A stretch of DNA of 64,000 nucleotides, from positions 140,755 to 204,754 of the forward strand of contig NZ_VNKO01000002.1 of NCBI RefSeq assembly GCF_008033445.1, written 5' to 3'. The translations under genes and the position numbers were made by a program. The notes under the pieces are model-generated. The model was not told the DNA's origin and made no database searches. It worked only from the letters and a program-made list of their open reading frames with translations. Shown piece by piece: positions 50,426 through 60,800 of the stretch. The stretch is from Vulcaniibacterium gelatinicum. Lineage in GTDB: Bacteria > Pseudomonadota > Gammaproteobacteria > Xanthomonadales > Xanthomonadaceae. Every line of letters starts with the position of its first letter. The stretch's first letter is position 1.

Positions 50426-50907
50426 GTGCCGCCGCCGGCCTCCGCCTTGGACTTGCCGTCCCAGCCGAACTCGACCGTACCGCGCATGCGCGAACCCGGG
50501 GCGATGCTGACGGTGCCGGCCTTGAGGTCGCCGGTCAGCGTGCCGCTCTGCTGCAGCTCCACCTGCTGCGCCGACTCGACGTTGCCCTCGAGTTCGCCGG
50601 CGATGATGATCTTCTGCGCGCGCACGCCGCCGGTGACCTTGGCGCCCTGCTCGATGGTGAGGTTGCCCTGCACACTGATGTCGCCCTTGAACTTGCCGGC
50701 GATGCGCACGTGGCCCGCGCCTTCGATCTTGCCCTCGATGGTGAGGTCGGCGGCGATCAGCGATTCCTTGCCCTGCGGCTCGGCCGCGCGGCTCGACGCG
50801 GGGGCGGCGGGCGGGGTGGCGATCTCCTGGATCGGCGGGGCGTCGAAGCGGGCCGGTTCGGGGCTGGCGGGCTTGGCGGCAGGGGTCTGATCTTTCCAGA
50901 TGGCCAT
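50422..50907 (-). CDS. Bactofilin family cytoskeletal protein
   Basis: Polymer-forming protein of 161 aa. An unstructured Pro/Ala-rich tail (about 1-45) precedes a right-handed beta-helix core with periodic hydrophobics: SLIAADLTIEGKIEG, HVRIAGKFKGDISVQGNLTI, KIIIAGELEGNVESAQQVEL. Bactofilins form filaments that localise cell-wall enzymes. No M23 peptidase gene is adjacent here, unlike in many genomes. Start ATG at 50907. Confidence 0.9.
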   Translation of the reverse strand: MAIWKDQTPAAKPASPEPARFDAPPIQEIATPPAAPASSRAAEPQGKESLIAADLTIEGKIEGAGHVRIAGKFKGDISVQGNLTIEQGAKVTGGVRAQKIIIAGELEGNVESAQQVELQQSGTLTGDLKAGTVSIAPGSRMRGTVEFGWDGKSKAEAGGGT

Positions 50908-51016
50908 GGGCGGGCTCCGGCGAACGGGGGGCCTCCGAGGCTAGCACCGCTTCACGCCGCCTCGACAGTCCCCTTCAGCCGGCGGACAGCCAGGCCCCGT
51001 TCATCCGTGCCGCCGG

Positions 51017-52624
51017 TCACATCCGGAACACGCCGAAGCGCCCGCGCTCGATCGGGGCGTTCAGCGCCGCCGACAATCCCAGCCCCAGCACGCGCCGGGT
51101 GTCGGCCGGGTCGATGATGCCGTCGTCCCACAGCCGGGCGGTGGCGTACCAGGGGCTGCCCTGGGTCTCGTACTGCTCGCGGATCGGGGCCTTGAAGGCT
51201 TCCTCCTCCTCCGCGCTCCAGTGGCCGCCGGCGGCCTCGATGCCGTCGCGCTTGACCGTGGCCAGCACGCTCGCCGCCTGCTCGCCGCCCATCACGCTGA
51301 TGCGCGCGTTCGGCCACATCCACAGGAAGCGCGCGCCGTAGGCGCGGCCGCACATCGCGTAATTGCCGGCACCGAAGCTGCCGCCGATCACCACGGTGAA
51401 CTTGGGCACGTGCGAGCACGCCACCGCGGTCACCATCTTCGCCCCGTCCTTGGCGATGCCGGCGTTCTCGTACTTCCTGCCGACCATGAAGCCGGTGATG
51501 TTCTGCAGGAACACCAGCGGCACGTCGCGCTGGTTGCACAGCTCGATGAAGTGCGCGCCCTTGAGCGCGCTCTCCGAGAACAGGATGCCGTTGTTGGCCA
51601 CGATCCCGACCGGGTAGCCGTGGATGTGGGCAAAGCCGGTGACCAGGGTCTTGCCGTAGCGCGCCTTGAACTCCTGGAACTCGCTGCCGTCCACGATCCG
51701 CGCGATCACCTCGCGGATGTCGAACGGACGGCGGGTGTCCTGCGGCACGATCCCGTACAGCTCGCTGGCGGGGTAGAGCGGCTCGCGCGGCGGCTGCACC
51801 GCCACCGGCAGGGCCTTGCGCCGGTTGAGGTGGGCGACGATGTCGCGGGCGATCTGCAGCGCGTGGCGGTCGTCCTCGGCGAAGTGGTCGGCCACGCCGG
51901 ACACCGTGGTGTGGACCTCGGCGCCGCCCAGCGCCTCGGCGTCCACCACCTCGCCGGTGGCCGCCTTCACCAGCGGCGGGCCGCCGAGGAAGATCGTGCC
52001 CTGTTCCTTGACGATGACGCTCTCGTCGCACATCGCCGGCACGTAGGCACCGCCGGCGGTGCAACTGCCCATCACCACCGCGATCTGCGGGATGTTCTCC
52101 GCGCTCAGCCGCGCCTGGTTGTAGAAGATGCGGCCGAAGTGCTCCTTGTCCGGGAACACCTCGTCCTGCAGCGGCAGGAACGCGCCGCCGGAATCCACCA
52201 GGTACACGCACGGCAGGCGGTTCTCGCGCGCAATCTCCTGCGCGCGCAGGTGCTTCTTCACCGTCATCGGGAAATAGGTGCCGCCCTTGACCGTGGCGTC
52301 GTTGGCCACGACCACCACCTCCTGGCCGTGCACGCGGCCGATGCCGGTGACGATGCCGGCGCCGGGCGCGGCGCCGTCGTACATGCCCTCGGCGGCCAGC
52401 GGCGAGAGCTCCAGGAACGGCGAGCCCGGGTCGAGCAGGGCGGCGATGCGGTCGCGCACCAGCAGCTTGCCGCGCTCGGTGTGCCTGGCCCGCGCCTTGG
52501 CCCCGCCGCCTTCCGCCGCGCGCGCCAGGCGGACATCCAGCTCCTCGACCAGGCCGCGGTGGTAGGCGGCGTTGTCCAGGAATTCGGCGGAACGCGGGTC
52601 GATGTGCGTGGACAGGACGGGCAT
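51017..52624 (-). CDS. mccB: Methylcrotonyl-CoA carboxylase, carboxyltransferase beta subunit
   Basis: Carboxyltransferase subunit of 535 aa, partner of the alpha subunit at 44331-46325. Seen: [84 protein letters not shown] [16 protein letters not shown] and [20 protein letters not shown]. The sequence type is that of methylcrotonyl-CoA carboxylase rather than propionyl-CoA carboxylase. It is separated from mccA by feoAB and the bactofilin pair. Confidence 0.94.
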   Translation of the reverse strand: MPVLSTHIDPRSAEFLDNAAYHRGLVEELDVRLARAAEGGGAKARARHTERGKLLVRDRIAALLDPGSPFLELSPLAAEGMYDGAAPGAGIVTGIGRVHGQEVVVVANDATVKGGTYFPMTVKKHLRAQEIARENRLPCVYLVDSGGAFLPLQDEVFPDKEHFGRIFYNQARLSAENIPQIAVVMGSCTAGGAYVPAMCDESVIVKEQGTIFLGGPPLVKAATGEVVDAEALGGAEVHTTVSGVADHFAEDDRHALQIARDIVAHLNRRKALPVAVQPPREPLYPASELYGIVPQDTRRPFDIREVIARIVDGSEFQEFKARYGKTLVTGFAHIHGYPVGIVANNGILFSESALKGAHFIELCNQRDVPLVFLQNITGFMVGRKYENAGIAKDGAKMVTAVACSHVPKFTVVIGGSFGAGNYAMCGRAYGARFLWMWPNARISVMGGEQAASVLATVKRDGIEAAGGHWSAEEEEAFKAPIREQYETQGSPWYATARLWDDGIIDPADTRRVLGLGLSAALNAPIERGRFGVFRM

Positions 52625-52718
52625 GGCAGGCGCGACGGGATGAATGCGACAGGATAACCGCTGCGTCGCGGCGCCCGGAGCGCCGCGCGTGAGCGGGGAG
52701 CCTCGAAACGGGGAGCCG

Positions 52719-52751
52719 GAAAAGGAAAGACCCGCCGAAGCGGGTCTTTCC
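52719..52751 (-). terminator. Terminator of the first Ala-rich lipoprotein gene
   Basis: A perfect 12-bp stem (52724-52735 with 52740-52751) carries a TTCG tetraloop when read on the minus strand and is followed by TTTTCC. It is 22 nt beyond the stop codon at 52774. Confidence 0.9.
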
Positions 52752-52773
52752 GGACAGCCTGGAAAGGCTGGAA

Positions 52774-53049
52774 TTACTGCTGCGGCTGCTCTTCGGCCGG
52801 AGCAGCGGCTTCCTCGGCCGGAGCGGCCTCGCCTTCGGCAGGAGCAGCGCCCTCAGCCGGGGCGGCCTCGGCCGGAGCAGCCTCGGCCGGAGCGGCCTCG
52901 GCCGGAGCAGCCTCGGCCGGAGCAGCCTCGGCCGGAGCAGCCTCGGCGGCCGGAGCGGCCTCTTCGGCCGGAGCGGCGGCTTCTTCCTTCTTGCAGGCCG
53001 CCAGAGCAAGGACGCCGGCGGCGAGGAGGACGTAAAGCTTCGTGTTCAT
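52774..53049 (-). CDS. Ala/Pro/Glu-repeat lipoprotein
   Basis: Small envelope lipoprotein of 91 aa. Signal peptide with lipobox LALAAC (Cys at about 19), then KKEE and a low-complexity tail of PAEAA pentapeptides, about seven in a row, encoded by 15-bp tandem repeats. No domain is recognisable; a flexible spacer to the cell wall or outer membrane is inference. Own terminator downstream. Copy number of the pentapeptide may vary between strains. Confidence 0.85.
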   Translation of the reverse strand: MNTKLYVLLAAGVLALAACKKEEAAAPAEEAAPAAEAAPAEAAPAEAAPAEAAPAEAAPAEAAPAEGAAPAEGEAAPAEEAAAPAEEQPQQ

Positions 53050-53185
53050 GTTCTCTCCTGAGGAGTTGTCTGAAAAAACGCGGAAAGTCAGGCAACGCCA
53101 GTGCTCGCGGCAGTCCGGCTTTTGGGGCCGGCGTCATTCGTTCACTGACTACTGCAGTTCACTACCAGGGGTACTGCGGACTACA

Positions 53186-53220
53186 TGAAAAAGCCGCCAA
53201 ACGAACCGGCGGCTTTTTCA
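53186..53220 (-). terminator. Terminator of the second Ala-rich lipoprotein gene
   Basis: A perfect 13-bp stem (53186-53198 with 53208-53220) with a 9-nt loop; its outer part AAAAAG/CTTTTT gives T-rich ends on both strands, so it could act in both directions. Confidence 0.85.
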
Positions 53221-53263
53221 TTGTAACAACTAATTCAGCAGGGTGAAGGGGCCCTTAACCGAA

Positions 53264-53605
53264 TCAGTTCTTGGCCGGGGCGGCCTCTTCGGCGGCCTGC
53301 TGCGCCTGCTCGGCCGCGTCGGCGGCCTGCTCGGCGGCATCGGCGGCGGCGTCGGCGGTACCGGCGTCGCCGGCGGCGGCAGCGGCGTCGGCCGCGGTGG
53401 CGGCGGCGTCGGCAGCAGCGGCGGCGGTGTCGGCAGCGGCCTGGGCGGCGTCGGCGGTGGCCTCACCCGCGGCGTCGGCAGCCTGCTGGGCTTCGCCGGC
53501 GGCCTCGGCAGCCTCGGCGGCCGAGTCGGCAGCCTGCTGCTGGTTGGTGCACGCGGCCAGGGCGAAGCCCAGGGCCAGGGCGAGCAGAGCCTTGTTCAGG
53601 GACAT
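53264..53605 (-). CDS. Ala-rich helical lipoprotein
   Basis: Lipoprotein of 113 aa with lipobox LAAC (Cys at about 19) followed by TNQQQAADSAAEAAEAAGEA and a long helix of Ala with regularly spaced Asp, Glu and Gln, which could form an extended coiled coil like Lpp. No known domain. ATG at 53605 (MSLNKALLAL). Neighbour of another small lipoprotein but with a separate terminator, so expression is probably independent. Confidence 0.85.
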   Translation of the reverse strand: MSLNKALLALALGFALAACTNQQQAADSAAEAAEAAGEAQQAADAAGEATADAAQAAADTAAAAADAAATAADAAAAAGDAGTADAAADAAEQAADAAEQAQQAAEEAAPAKN

Positions 53606-53739
53606 GGTCGTCGTTTCCTCGTCGTTGAGTTTGGCAACGCGCAGCGCGCGCGTCCGTACCATCATGACAAGCCGTTGTCGCGTGTCAAGACGGGTGGCCG
53701 GATTGTTCCCCCGGCTGCGTTAAAACGCCGTCACAGGGG

Positions 53740-54915
53740 TCAGGCCAGTTCGATCGCGACCGCCGTGGCCTCGCCGCCGCCGATGCACAGCGAGGCCACG
53801 CCCCGCTTGCCGCCGCGGGCGCGCAGGGCGTGCAGCAGCGTGACCAGCAGGCGGGCGCCGCTGGCGCCGATCGGATGGCCGAGGGCGCAGGCGCCGCCGT
53901 TGACGTTGATCTTCGCGTGCGGGATGCCGAGCTCCTTGATCGGAGCCATCGCCACGCAGGCGAAGGCCTCGTTGACCTCGAACAGGTCCACGTCGCCCGC
54001 CTGCCAGCCGGCCTTCTTCAGCACATTGGCGATCGCCGTGACGGGGGCGGTGGTGAACCACTCCGGGGCCTGCGAGTGGGTGGCGTGGGCGACGATGCGC
54101 GCCAGCGGCGCCAGGCCGCGGCGGCCGGCTTCCTCGGCGGACATCAGCACCAGCGCGGCGGCGCCGTCGGAGATCTTGGACGAGGACGCGGCGGTGATGG
54201 TGCCGTCCTTCTTGAACGCCGGGCGCAGGCCTGGGATCTTGGCCAGGTCGCAGCGCGCGGGCTCCTCGTCGGTGTCCACGACGACCTCGCCCTTGCGGCC
54301 GGCGACCGTGACCGGAACGATCTCGGCCTTGAACGCGCCGCTCTGCTGCGCGGCGACGGCGCGGCGCACCGACTCGGCCGCGAACGCATCCAGCTCCTCG
54401 CGGGTGAAGCCCAGCTTCTCCACGCACATCTCGCCGAACACGCCCATGGCCTGCTTGTCGTAGGGGTTGGTCAGGCCGTCCCAGGCCATGTGGTCGAGCA
54501 TCTCGGCGCTGCCGTAGCGGATGCCGGTGCGCGCGTTGTTGAGCAGGTGCGGGGCGTTGGTCATGGACTCCATGCCGCCGGCGATGACGACCGAGGCCGA
54601 GCCGGCCTTGATCGCGTCATGGCCGACCATCACCGCCTTCATGCCCGAACCGCAGACCTTGTTGAGGGTGGTGCAGCCGGCCGAGGTGGGGATCCCGGCG
54701 GCGATCGCGGCCTGGCGAGCGGGCGCCTGGCCCAGGCCGGCGGGGAGCACGCAGCCCATGATGACCTCGTCCACCTGGTCGGGTGCCAGGCCGGCCTGCT
54801 GCAGCGCGCCGCGGATCGCCGCTGCGCCGAGGGTGGGGGTGGGGACGCCGGTGAACTGGCCAAGGAAAGAACCGATCGCGGTGCGCTTGGCGCCGACGAT
54901 GACGATGTCGGACAT
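53740..54915 (-). CDS. Acetyl-CoA C-acyltransferase (thiolase)
   Basis: Thiolase of 391 aa, probably acetoacetyl-CoA/acetyl-CoA type. Catalytic Cys in LNKVCGSGMKAVM near residue 89, His in NVNGGACALGHPIGASGAR and second Cys in ASLCIGGGEATAVAIE. Substrate range is not certain: it may cleave acetoacetyl-CoA from leucine degradation or make it for other uses. I chose ATG at 54915 (MSDIVIVGAKRT). 291 bp without a recognisable gene lie upstream (54916-55206). Confidence 0.92.
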   Translation of the reverse strand: MSDIVIVGAKRTAIGSFLGQFTGVPTPTLGAAAIRGALQQAGLAPDQVDEVIMGCVLPAGLGQAPARQAAIAAGIPTSAGCTTLNKVCGSGMKAVMVGHDAIKAGSASVVIAGGMESMTNAPHLLNNARTGIRYGSAEMLDHMAWDGLTNPYDKQAMGVFGEMCVEKLGFTREELDAFAAESVRRAVAAQQSGAFKAEIVPVTVAGRKGEVVVDTDEEPARCDLAKIPGLRPAFKKDGTITAASSSKISDGAAALVLMSAEEAGRRGLAPLARIVAHATHSQAPEWFTTAPVTAIANVLKKAGWQAGDVDLFEVNEAFACVAMAPIKELGIPHAKINVNGGACALGHPIGASGARLLVTLLHALRARGGKRGVASLCIGGGEATAVAIELA

Positions 54916-55206
54916 GCTGGGCTCCAGAGGCGGAAGGGGCCGGCGCGGCGGCCGGAACAACCGGATTATGGCGCGGATCGGGACGGAATGCTGCGGTGCG
55001 GCATGAGCACGCGCCGTTGCGCGGTCAGCCGCGGCGGGGCAGGACGTACCGAGCGCGGCCGCGCTCGGGCCTCACCGCCGGGCGGAAGCCGCGCGGCTCG
55101 AACAGCGCCGGCACGCCGGTTCGGACGCGGGCCCCGGCCCGGCGTTCGCCGGGGCGGCAACCAGCCCGCAGGCACCCTTGTGGCCGGGCAGGGCCGCCCT
55201 CGTGGC

Positions 55207-56364
55207 TCAGGCGCGGCCCTCGAACAACTCGCGCCCGATCAGCATGCGCCGGATCTCGTTGGTGCCGGCGCCGATCGCGTACAGCTTGGCGTCGCGCAGG
55301 ATGCGTCCGGTCGGGTATTCGTTGATGTAGCCGTTGCCGCCCAGCGCCTGGATCGCCTCCAGCGCCACCTGCACGGCAGCCTCGGAGGCGTGCAGCAGGC
55401 AGGCGGCGGCGTCCACCCGCGAGGCGTGGCCGGCGTCGTAGTCGCGTGCCACCTGGTAGGCGAACGCGCGGCTGGACTGCAGCGCGGTGTACATGTCGGC
55501 GATCTTGGCCTGCATGATCCCGAACGTGCCGATCGGCGCGTCGAACTGGCGCCGCTCGCGCACGTACGGCAGGACCACGTCCATCGCCGCCTGCATCAGC
55601 CCCAGCGGGCCGCCGGTGAGCACCAGGCGCTCGGTGTTCAGGCCGCGCATCAGCACCTTCACGCCCTGGTTGACCTCGCCGAGCACGTTCTCCTCGGGGA
55701 TCTCGCAATCCTCGAACACCAGTTCGCAGGTGTTGGAGCCGCGCATGCCGAGCTTGTCCAGCTTCTGCGCGGTGGAAAAGCCCTTCATGCCGCGCTCGAC
55801 GATGAAGGCGGTGATGCAGCGGCTGCCGGCCTCCTTGCCCGCGGTGCGCATGTAGACGATCAGCACGTCGGCCTCGGGGCCGTTGGTGATCCACATCTTG
55901 TTGCCGTTGGCCACCCACACGCCGCCGCGCTTCTCGGCGCGGCAGCTCATCGAGCCGACCACATCGGAGCCGGCGCCGGGCTCGCTCATCGCCAGCGCGC
56001 CCTTCCACTCGCCGCTGCACAGCCTGGGCAGGTACTTCTGCCGCTGCGCCTCGGTGCCGTTGGCGTACAGGTTGCTCACGCACAGGTTGGAGTGCGCACC
56101 GTAGCTCAGGCCCACCGAACCCGAGGCACGGGAGATCTCCTCCATCGCCACCAGGTGCGCGAGGTAGCCCATGTCGCTGCCGCCGTACTCGCCCGGCACG
56201 GTCATGCCGAGCAGGCCCATCTCGCCGAGCTTGGGCCACAGATCCTGCGGGAAGGCGTTGTCGTGGTCTATCTGCCCCGCGCGCGGCGCGATTTCGGCCT
56301 CGGCGAAGCGGCGCACGGCATCGCGCAGGGCGTCAATCTCCTCGCCGAGCGGGAACGGACGCAT
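55207..56364 (-). CDS. liuA: Isovaleryl-CoA dehydrogenase
   Basis: FAD acyl-CoA dehydrogenase of 385 aa oxidising isovaleryl-CoA to 3-methylcrotonyl-CoA in leucine catabolism; electrons pass to ETF. Seen: [50 protein letters not shown] and [20 protein letters not shown], where the Glu corresponds to the unusual catalytic position of isovaleryl-CoA dehydrogenases. C-terminal [22 protein letters not shown] at 56364 is preferred over a longer frame that runs through the upstream hairpins. Confidence 0.95.
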   Translation of the reverse strand: MRPFPLGEEIDALRDAVRRFAEAEIAPRAGQIDHDNAFPQDLWPKLGEMGLLGMTVPGEYGGSDMGYLAHLVAMEEISRASGSVGLSYGAHSNLCVSNLYANGTEAQRQKYLPRLCSGEWKGALAMSEPGAGSDVVGSMSCRAEKRGGVWVANGNKMWITNGPEADVLIVYMRTAGKEAGSRCITAFIVERGMKGFSTAQKLDKLGMRGSNTCELVFEDCEIPEENVLGEVNQGVKVLMRGLNTERLVLTGGPLGLMQAAMDVVLPYVRERRQFDAPIGTFGIMQAKIADMYTALQSSRAFAYQVARDYDAGHASRVDAAACLLHASEAAVQVALEAIQALGGNGYINEYPTGRILRDAKLYAIGAGTNEIRRMLIGRELFEGRA

Positions 56365-56406
56365 GTGGATGTTCCTCTTGCAGGTGACCGTGATATGCCC
56401 GGGGGA

Positions 56407-56527
56407 GCCCCCCCCCGAGTCAAGGGGGGCGCCGCGAAGCGGCGGGGGATGCGGAAGCCATGACCCGCGGCCCAAAGTTCCGCTGCGCGGAACTTTGGGG
56501 ATTCATCGGGCATCGCCTGATGAATCA
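56407..56527. repeat. Hairpin cluster between leucine dehydrogenase and isovaleryl-CoA dehydrogenase genes
   Basis: Several palindromes follow one another: C7/G6 arms at about 56407-56430, a GCCGC/GCGGC stem at about 56431-56443, a perfect 13-bp stem (56471-56483/56487-56499) and ATTCATC/GATGAAT (56501-56507/56519-56525), the last overlapping the leucine dehydrogenase stop codon. It may end that transcript. Similar in style to the blocks in hisB and after hisIE, but not the same sequence. Confidence 0.8.
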
Positions 56528-57628
56528 GTGGCCGCCGCGCATCCGGCCCAGGAAGCGCGGAGCGGTGCGGCCCATCGGCAGCTTGAGCTTGCCGATCGCG
56601 TTGATCCGCTCCTCGGCCATGCGGTCGGCGGCGAGGTAGGTCGGGATCCGGTCGCGCTCGGCGATCTCGAAGATGCGGCCGACATTGTGGTAGATGGTGC
56701 GCATCATGCGCATCGCGCGCTCGCGGTTGTAGCCGTCGATCTCGAGCGACACGTTCATCACGCCGCCCGCGTTCACCGCGTAGTCCGGCGCGTACAGGAT
56801 GCCACGCTTCTCCACCTCCTCGCCGATCGCGTTGTTGGCGAGCTGGTTGTTGGCGGCGCCGCAGATGACCTTGGCCTTGAGCCGGGGCAGGGTCTTCTCG
56901 TTGACCGTGCCGCCGAGCGCGCACGGCGAGTACACGTCGGCCGGCACGTCGTAGATCTCGTCCACGCCCACGGCCTCGGCGCCGTACTCGGCCACGGCCT
57001 TGTCCACCAGCGCCTTGTTGATGTCGGTGACGAAGATCTTGGCGCCGCGCTCCTTGAGCAGCTTCACGAACTCCATGCCGACATGGCCCAGGCCCTGCAC
57101 GGCGTAGGCGTACTTGCCGACCTCCTCGTTGCCGAACTTCCTGTTCAGCGCGGCCATCAGGCCCTGCAGGGTGCCGTAGGCGGTGAACGGGGAGGGGTCT
57201 CCGGAGCCGCCGTGGACCTGGTGCACGCCGGTCACGTACTCGGTCTCGCGGTACACGTACTCCATGTCGTTGACGTCGATGCCCACGTCCTCGGCGGTGA
57301 TGTAACGGCCGCCGAGGGAGTCCACGCACTTGCCGAAGGCGCGGAACAGGGCCTCGGACTTGTCCCTGGCCGGGTCGCCGATGATGACCGCCTTGCCGCC
57401 GCCGATGTTCAGGCCCGCGACCGCGTTCTTGTAGGTCATGCCGCGCGACAGGCGCAGCACGTCGTCGAGGGCCTCCTGCTCGGTCTTGTACGGCCACATG
57501 CGGGTGCCGCCGAGGGCGGGGCCGAGCACAGTGTTGTGGATCGCGATGATGGCCTTCAGGCCCGCGTCCTTGTTGTGGCAGTACACGACCTGCTCGTGGC
57601 CGTAGGTGTCGAGGGTTTCGAAAATCAT
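56525..57628 (-). CDS. ldh: Leucine/branched-chain amino acid dehydrogenase
   Basis: NAD-dependent oxidative deamination of leucine, valine or isoleucine; Glu/Leu/Phe/Val dehydrogenase family, 367 aa. Seen: GPALGGTRMWPYKTEQEALD, SRGMTYKNAVAGLNIGGGKA with the two catalytic lysines, the NAD-binding AVQGLGHVGMEFVKLLKERG and GAANNQLANN. The start at 57628 (MIFETLDTYG) is preferred; an upstream in-frame ATG at 57661 would add 11 residues. It feeds 2-oxo acids into the catabolic genes around it. Divergent from icmF, with a palindrome (57745-57759) in the shared region. Confidence 0.92.
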   Translation of the reverse strand: MIFETLDTYGHEQVVYCHNKDAGLKAIIAIHNTVLGPALGGTRMWPYKTEQEALDDVLRLSRGMTYKNAVAGLNIGGGKAVIIGDPARDKSEALFRAFGKCVDSLGGRYITAEDVGIDVNDMEYVYRETEYVTGVHQVHGGSGDPSPFTAYGTLQGLMAALNRKFGNEEVGKYAYAVQGLGHVGMEFVKLLKERGAKIFVTDINKALVDKAVAEYGAEAVGVDEIYDVPADVYSPCALGGTVNEKTLPRLKAKVICGAANNQLANNAIGEEVEKRGILYAPDYAVNAGGVMNVSLEIDGYNRERAMRMMRTIYHNVGRIFEIAERDRIPTYLAADRMAEERINAIGKLKLPMGRTAPRFLGRMRGGH

Positions 57629-57744
57629 CGGAAGCTCCGGTCGGGCCGGTTTGCGCATCGCAAACGACGCCAACAAGGTGATGTAAGTCGTTGAATGGCT
57701 GGGAAACTGCGGCGCGGAGAACAGTGGGAGCCGGCGCCGCAGGC

Positions 57745-57759
57745 GCATTAGTTTAATGC
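57745..57759. promoter_or_regulatory. Palindrome in the leucine dehydrogenase-icmF divergent region
   Basis: GCATTA (57745-57750) and TAATGC (57754-57759) form a perfect 6+3+6 inverted repeat in the 237-bp region between the two divergent genes. It could be an operator shared by both promoters. The half-site is the same as the outer arm of the his operon dyad, though the inner part differs. Confidence 0.4.
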
Positions 57760-57823
57760 AATCGAATGCAGCGGGCCGGCGGGAGGGGTTGGAGCCCCGG
57801 GGCGGAGCCGCTGGCCGGTTCCG

Positions 57824-57829
57824 TACAAT
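57824..57829 (+). promoter_or_regulatory. -10 box of icmF
   Basis: TACAAT is a good -10 hexamer; a start of transcription near 57836 would exclude the upstream GTG at 57833 and favour the ATG at 57854 or 57866. No clear -35 box. Confidence 0.5.
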
Positions 57830-57865
57830 CCCGTGTTGGCCCGCATCGCCCGAATGTCCGCGCCC

Positions 57866-60800
57866 ATGAGCACCCCCGCCGCCCAGTTCCCCGCACCGCA
57901 GCCCGAGGCCAGCCCGCTGCGCTTCGTCACCGCCGCCAGCCTGTTCGACGGCCATGACGCGGCGATCAACATCATGCGCCGGCTGATCCAGGCCCAGGGC
58001 GCGGAGGTGATCCACCTCGGCCACAACCGCTCGGTGGAGGACGTGGTGCGCGCCGCGCTGCAGGAGGACGCCGACGCCATCGCGGTGTCGTCCTACCAGG
58101 GAGGGCACATGGAGTACTTCAAGTACATGGTGGACATGCTGCGCGAGCGCGGCGCGTCCCACATCCGCGTGTTCGGCGGCGGCGGCGGCACGATCACGCC
58201 GGAGGAGATCCGCGAGCTGCAGGCCTACGGCGTGGAGCGCATCTACCATCCCAACGACGGCATGCACATGGGGCTGGTGGCGATGATCGAGGACGTGGTC
58301 CGCCGCGCCGAGGCCGCGCGCGCCACGCGGCCGGCGGGCGCCATCGCCGCCGCGCCCCCTGCGCTCGACGACGAGATCGCCGTCGGCCGGGTGCTCTCGG
58401 CGATCGAGGACGGCGCCCTCGCCGAGTCCGAGCTGGCCCACCTGCGCAAGCAGTGGCAGCTCGCCGGGGGCAAGACTCCGGTGGTCGGCATCACCGGCAC
58501 CGGCGGCGCCGGCAAGTCCTCGGTGACCGACGAGCTGCTCAACCGCTTCCTGTCCTGCTTCCCGGAGATGCGCATCGCCGTGATCTCCGTGGATCCGACC
58601 CGCCGCCGCACCGGCGGCGCGCTGCTCGGCGACCGCATCCGCATGAACTCGCTGCGCTCCAGGCGCGTGTTCATGCGCTCGATGGCTACCCGCCGCCAGC
58701 ACCTGGCCACCAACGCGGTGCTCAAGGACTGCATCGCGTTCCTGAAGTCGCTGGGCTGCGACCTGGTGATCGTGGAGACCGCCGGCATCGGCCAGTCCGA
58801 CTCCGAGATCGTGGACCTGGTGGACTTCCCGATGTACGTGATGACCTCGGACTTCGGCGCGCCGAGCCAGCTCGAGAAGATCGACATGCTCGACTACGCC
58901 GAGCTGGTAGTGCTGAACAAGTACGACCGGCGCGGCGCCGAGGACGCCCTGCGCGACGTGCGCAAGCAGTGGAAGCGCAACCGCACCGCGTTCCAGCTCA
59001 AGGACGAGGAGATCCCGGTCTATCCCACCATCGCCAGCCAGTTCAACGATCCCGGCATCAGCTGGATGTTCGTGAACCTGTGCCGCCTGCTGCGCGAGAA
59101 GCTGGGCGTGGCCACGCCGCATTGCGACTTCGCCCCGCAGCTCGACACCTCGCTGAAGGAGCCGCGCGCGACGGTGCTGATCCCGGGCAACCGGATCCGC
59201 TACCTGGCCGAGATCGCCGAGCAGGGCAGGGCGATCAACCGCCGCATCGAGACCCAGGCCGAGATCGCCGCGCGCGCGCAGTCGTACTGGCAGGCGCTGC
59301 AGGCGCTGGGTGACGCCAGGCTGCCCAGGGCGCTCGAACTCTACGACGCGGGCGACCTCACCGAGGCCGCCGACCGCACCCTGCTCACCCTGCGCCAGCG
59401 CTACAACGACGCGCTCCAGTCCCTCGACGCCGAAGCCCTGCGCCTGCTGCGCGAATGGCCGCAGCGGCTGAAGTCCATCACCGACGAGTTCAACGAATAC
59501 CAGGTCCGCGACAAGACCATCCGCGTCGAGAACTACCGCGAATCGCTCAGCCACCAGAAGATCCCCAAGATCGCCGCGCCGACCTGCCGGAGCTGGGGCG
59601 AGCTGCTGACCTTCCTGCAGAAGGAGAACCTGCCGGGCCACTACCCGTACACCGGCGGCGTGTACCCGTACCGCCGCACCGGCGAGGACCCGATCCGCAT
59701 GTTCGCCGGCGAGGGCACGCCCGAGCGCACCAACCGCCGCTTCCACTACCTCAGCCTGGGCCAGCCGGCCGCGCGCCTGTCCACCGCCTTCGACAGCGTC
59801 ACCCTCTACGGCGAGGATCCGGCCGAGCGCCCGGACATCTACGGCAAGATCGGCAACTCCGGCGTGTCCATCGCCACGCTGGACGACATGAAGAAGCTGT
59901 ACTCCGGCTTCGACCTGTGCGCGCCCACCACCTCGGTCTCGATGACCATCAACGGCCCGGCGCCGATCATCCTGGCGATGTTCATGAACACCGCCGTGGA
60001 CCAGCAGGTGGAGAAGTACCTGCGCGCCGACGGCGCCCGCTGGGAGGCCGCGCACGCCGCGATCGAGCGCCTGTTCGAGGGCCGGCAGCGCCCGCAGTAC
60101 AGCGGCATGCTGCCGGAAGGCAACGACGGCCTGGGCCTGGCCCTGCTCGGCGTCACCGGCGACCAGCTGGTCGAGCCGGAGGTGTACGAGAAGATCAAGG
60201 CCGAGACCCTGAAGGTGGTGCGCGGCACGGTGCAGGCCGACATCCTCAAGGAGGACCAGGCGCAGAACACCTGCATCTTCAGCACCGAGTTCGCGCTGCG
60301 GATGATGGGCGACATCCAGCAGTCCTTCATTGACCGCAAGGTCCGCAACTTCTACTCGGTCTCGATCTCCGGCTACCACATCGCCGAGGCCGGCGCGAAC
60401 CCGATCAGCCAGCTCGCCTTCACCCTGAGCAACGGCTTCACCATCGTCGAGTACTACCTGGCGCGCGGGATGAAGATCGACGACTTCGCGCCCAACCTGT
60501 CGTTCTTCTTCAGCAACGGCATGGACCCGGAGTACACGGTGATCGGCCGTGTCGCCCGCCGCATCTGGGCGCGCGCCATGCGCGAGCGCTACGGCGCCAA
60601 CGAGCGCAGCCAGATGCTCAAGTACCACATCCAGACCTCCGGCCGCTCCCTGCACGCGCAGGAGATCCAGTTCAACGACATCCGCACCACGCTGCAGGCT
60701 CTCTACGCGCTGTTCGACAACTGCAACAGCCTGCACACCAACGCCTACGACGAGGCCATCACCACCCCCACCGAGGAATCGGTGCGCCGCGCGGTGGCCA

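Noticed and set aside
52850..52945. Regular 15-bp repeats considered as a CRISPR array
   Set aside because: Units are directly adjacent without spacers and encode the PAEAA pentapeptide in frame.
53243..54463. Plus-strand Gly/Ser-rich frame over the lipoprotein and thiolase genes
   Set aside because: Composition mirrors the Ala-rich lipoprotein; the minus strand has lipobox and thiolase motifs.
54916..55206. Possible gene between thiolase and isovaleryl-CoA dehydrogenase
   Set aside because: No frame has a start with ribosome site or recognisable composition; I see nothing but GC-rich intergenic sequence.
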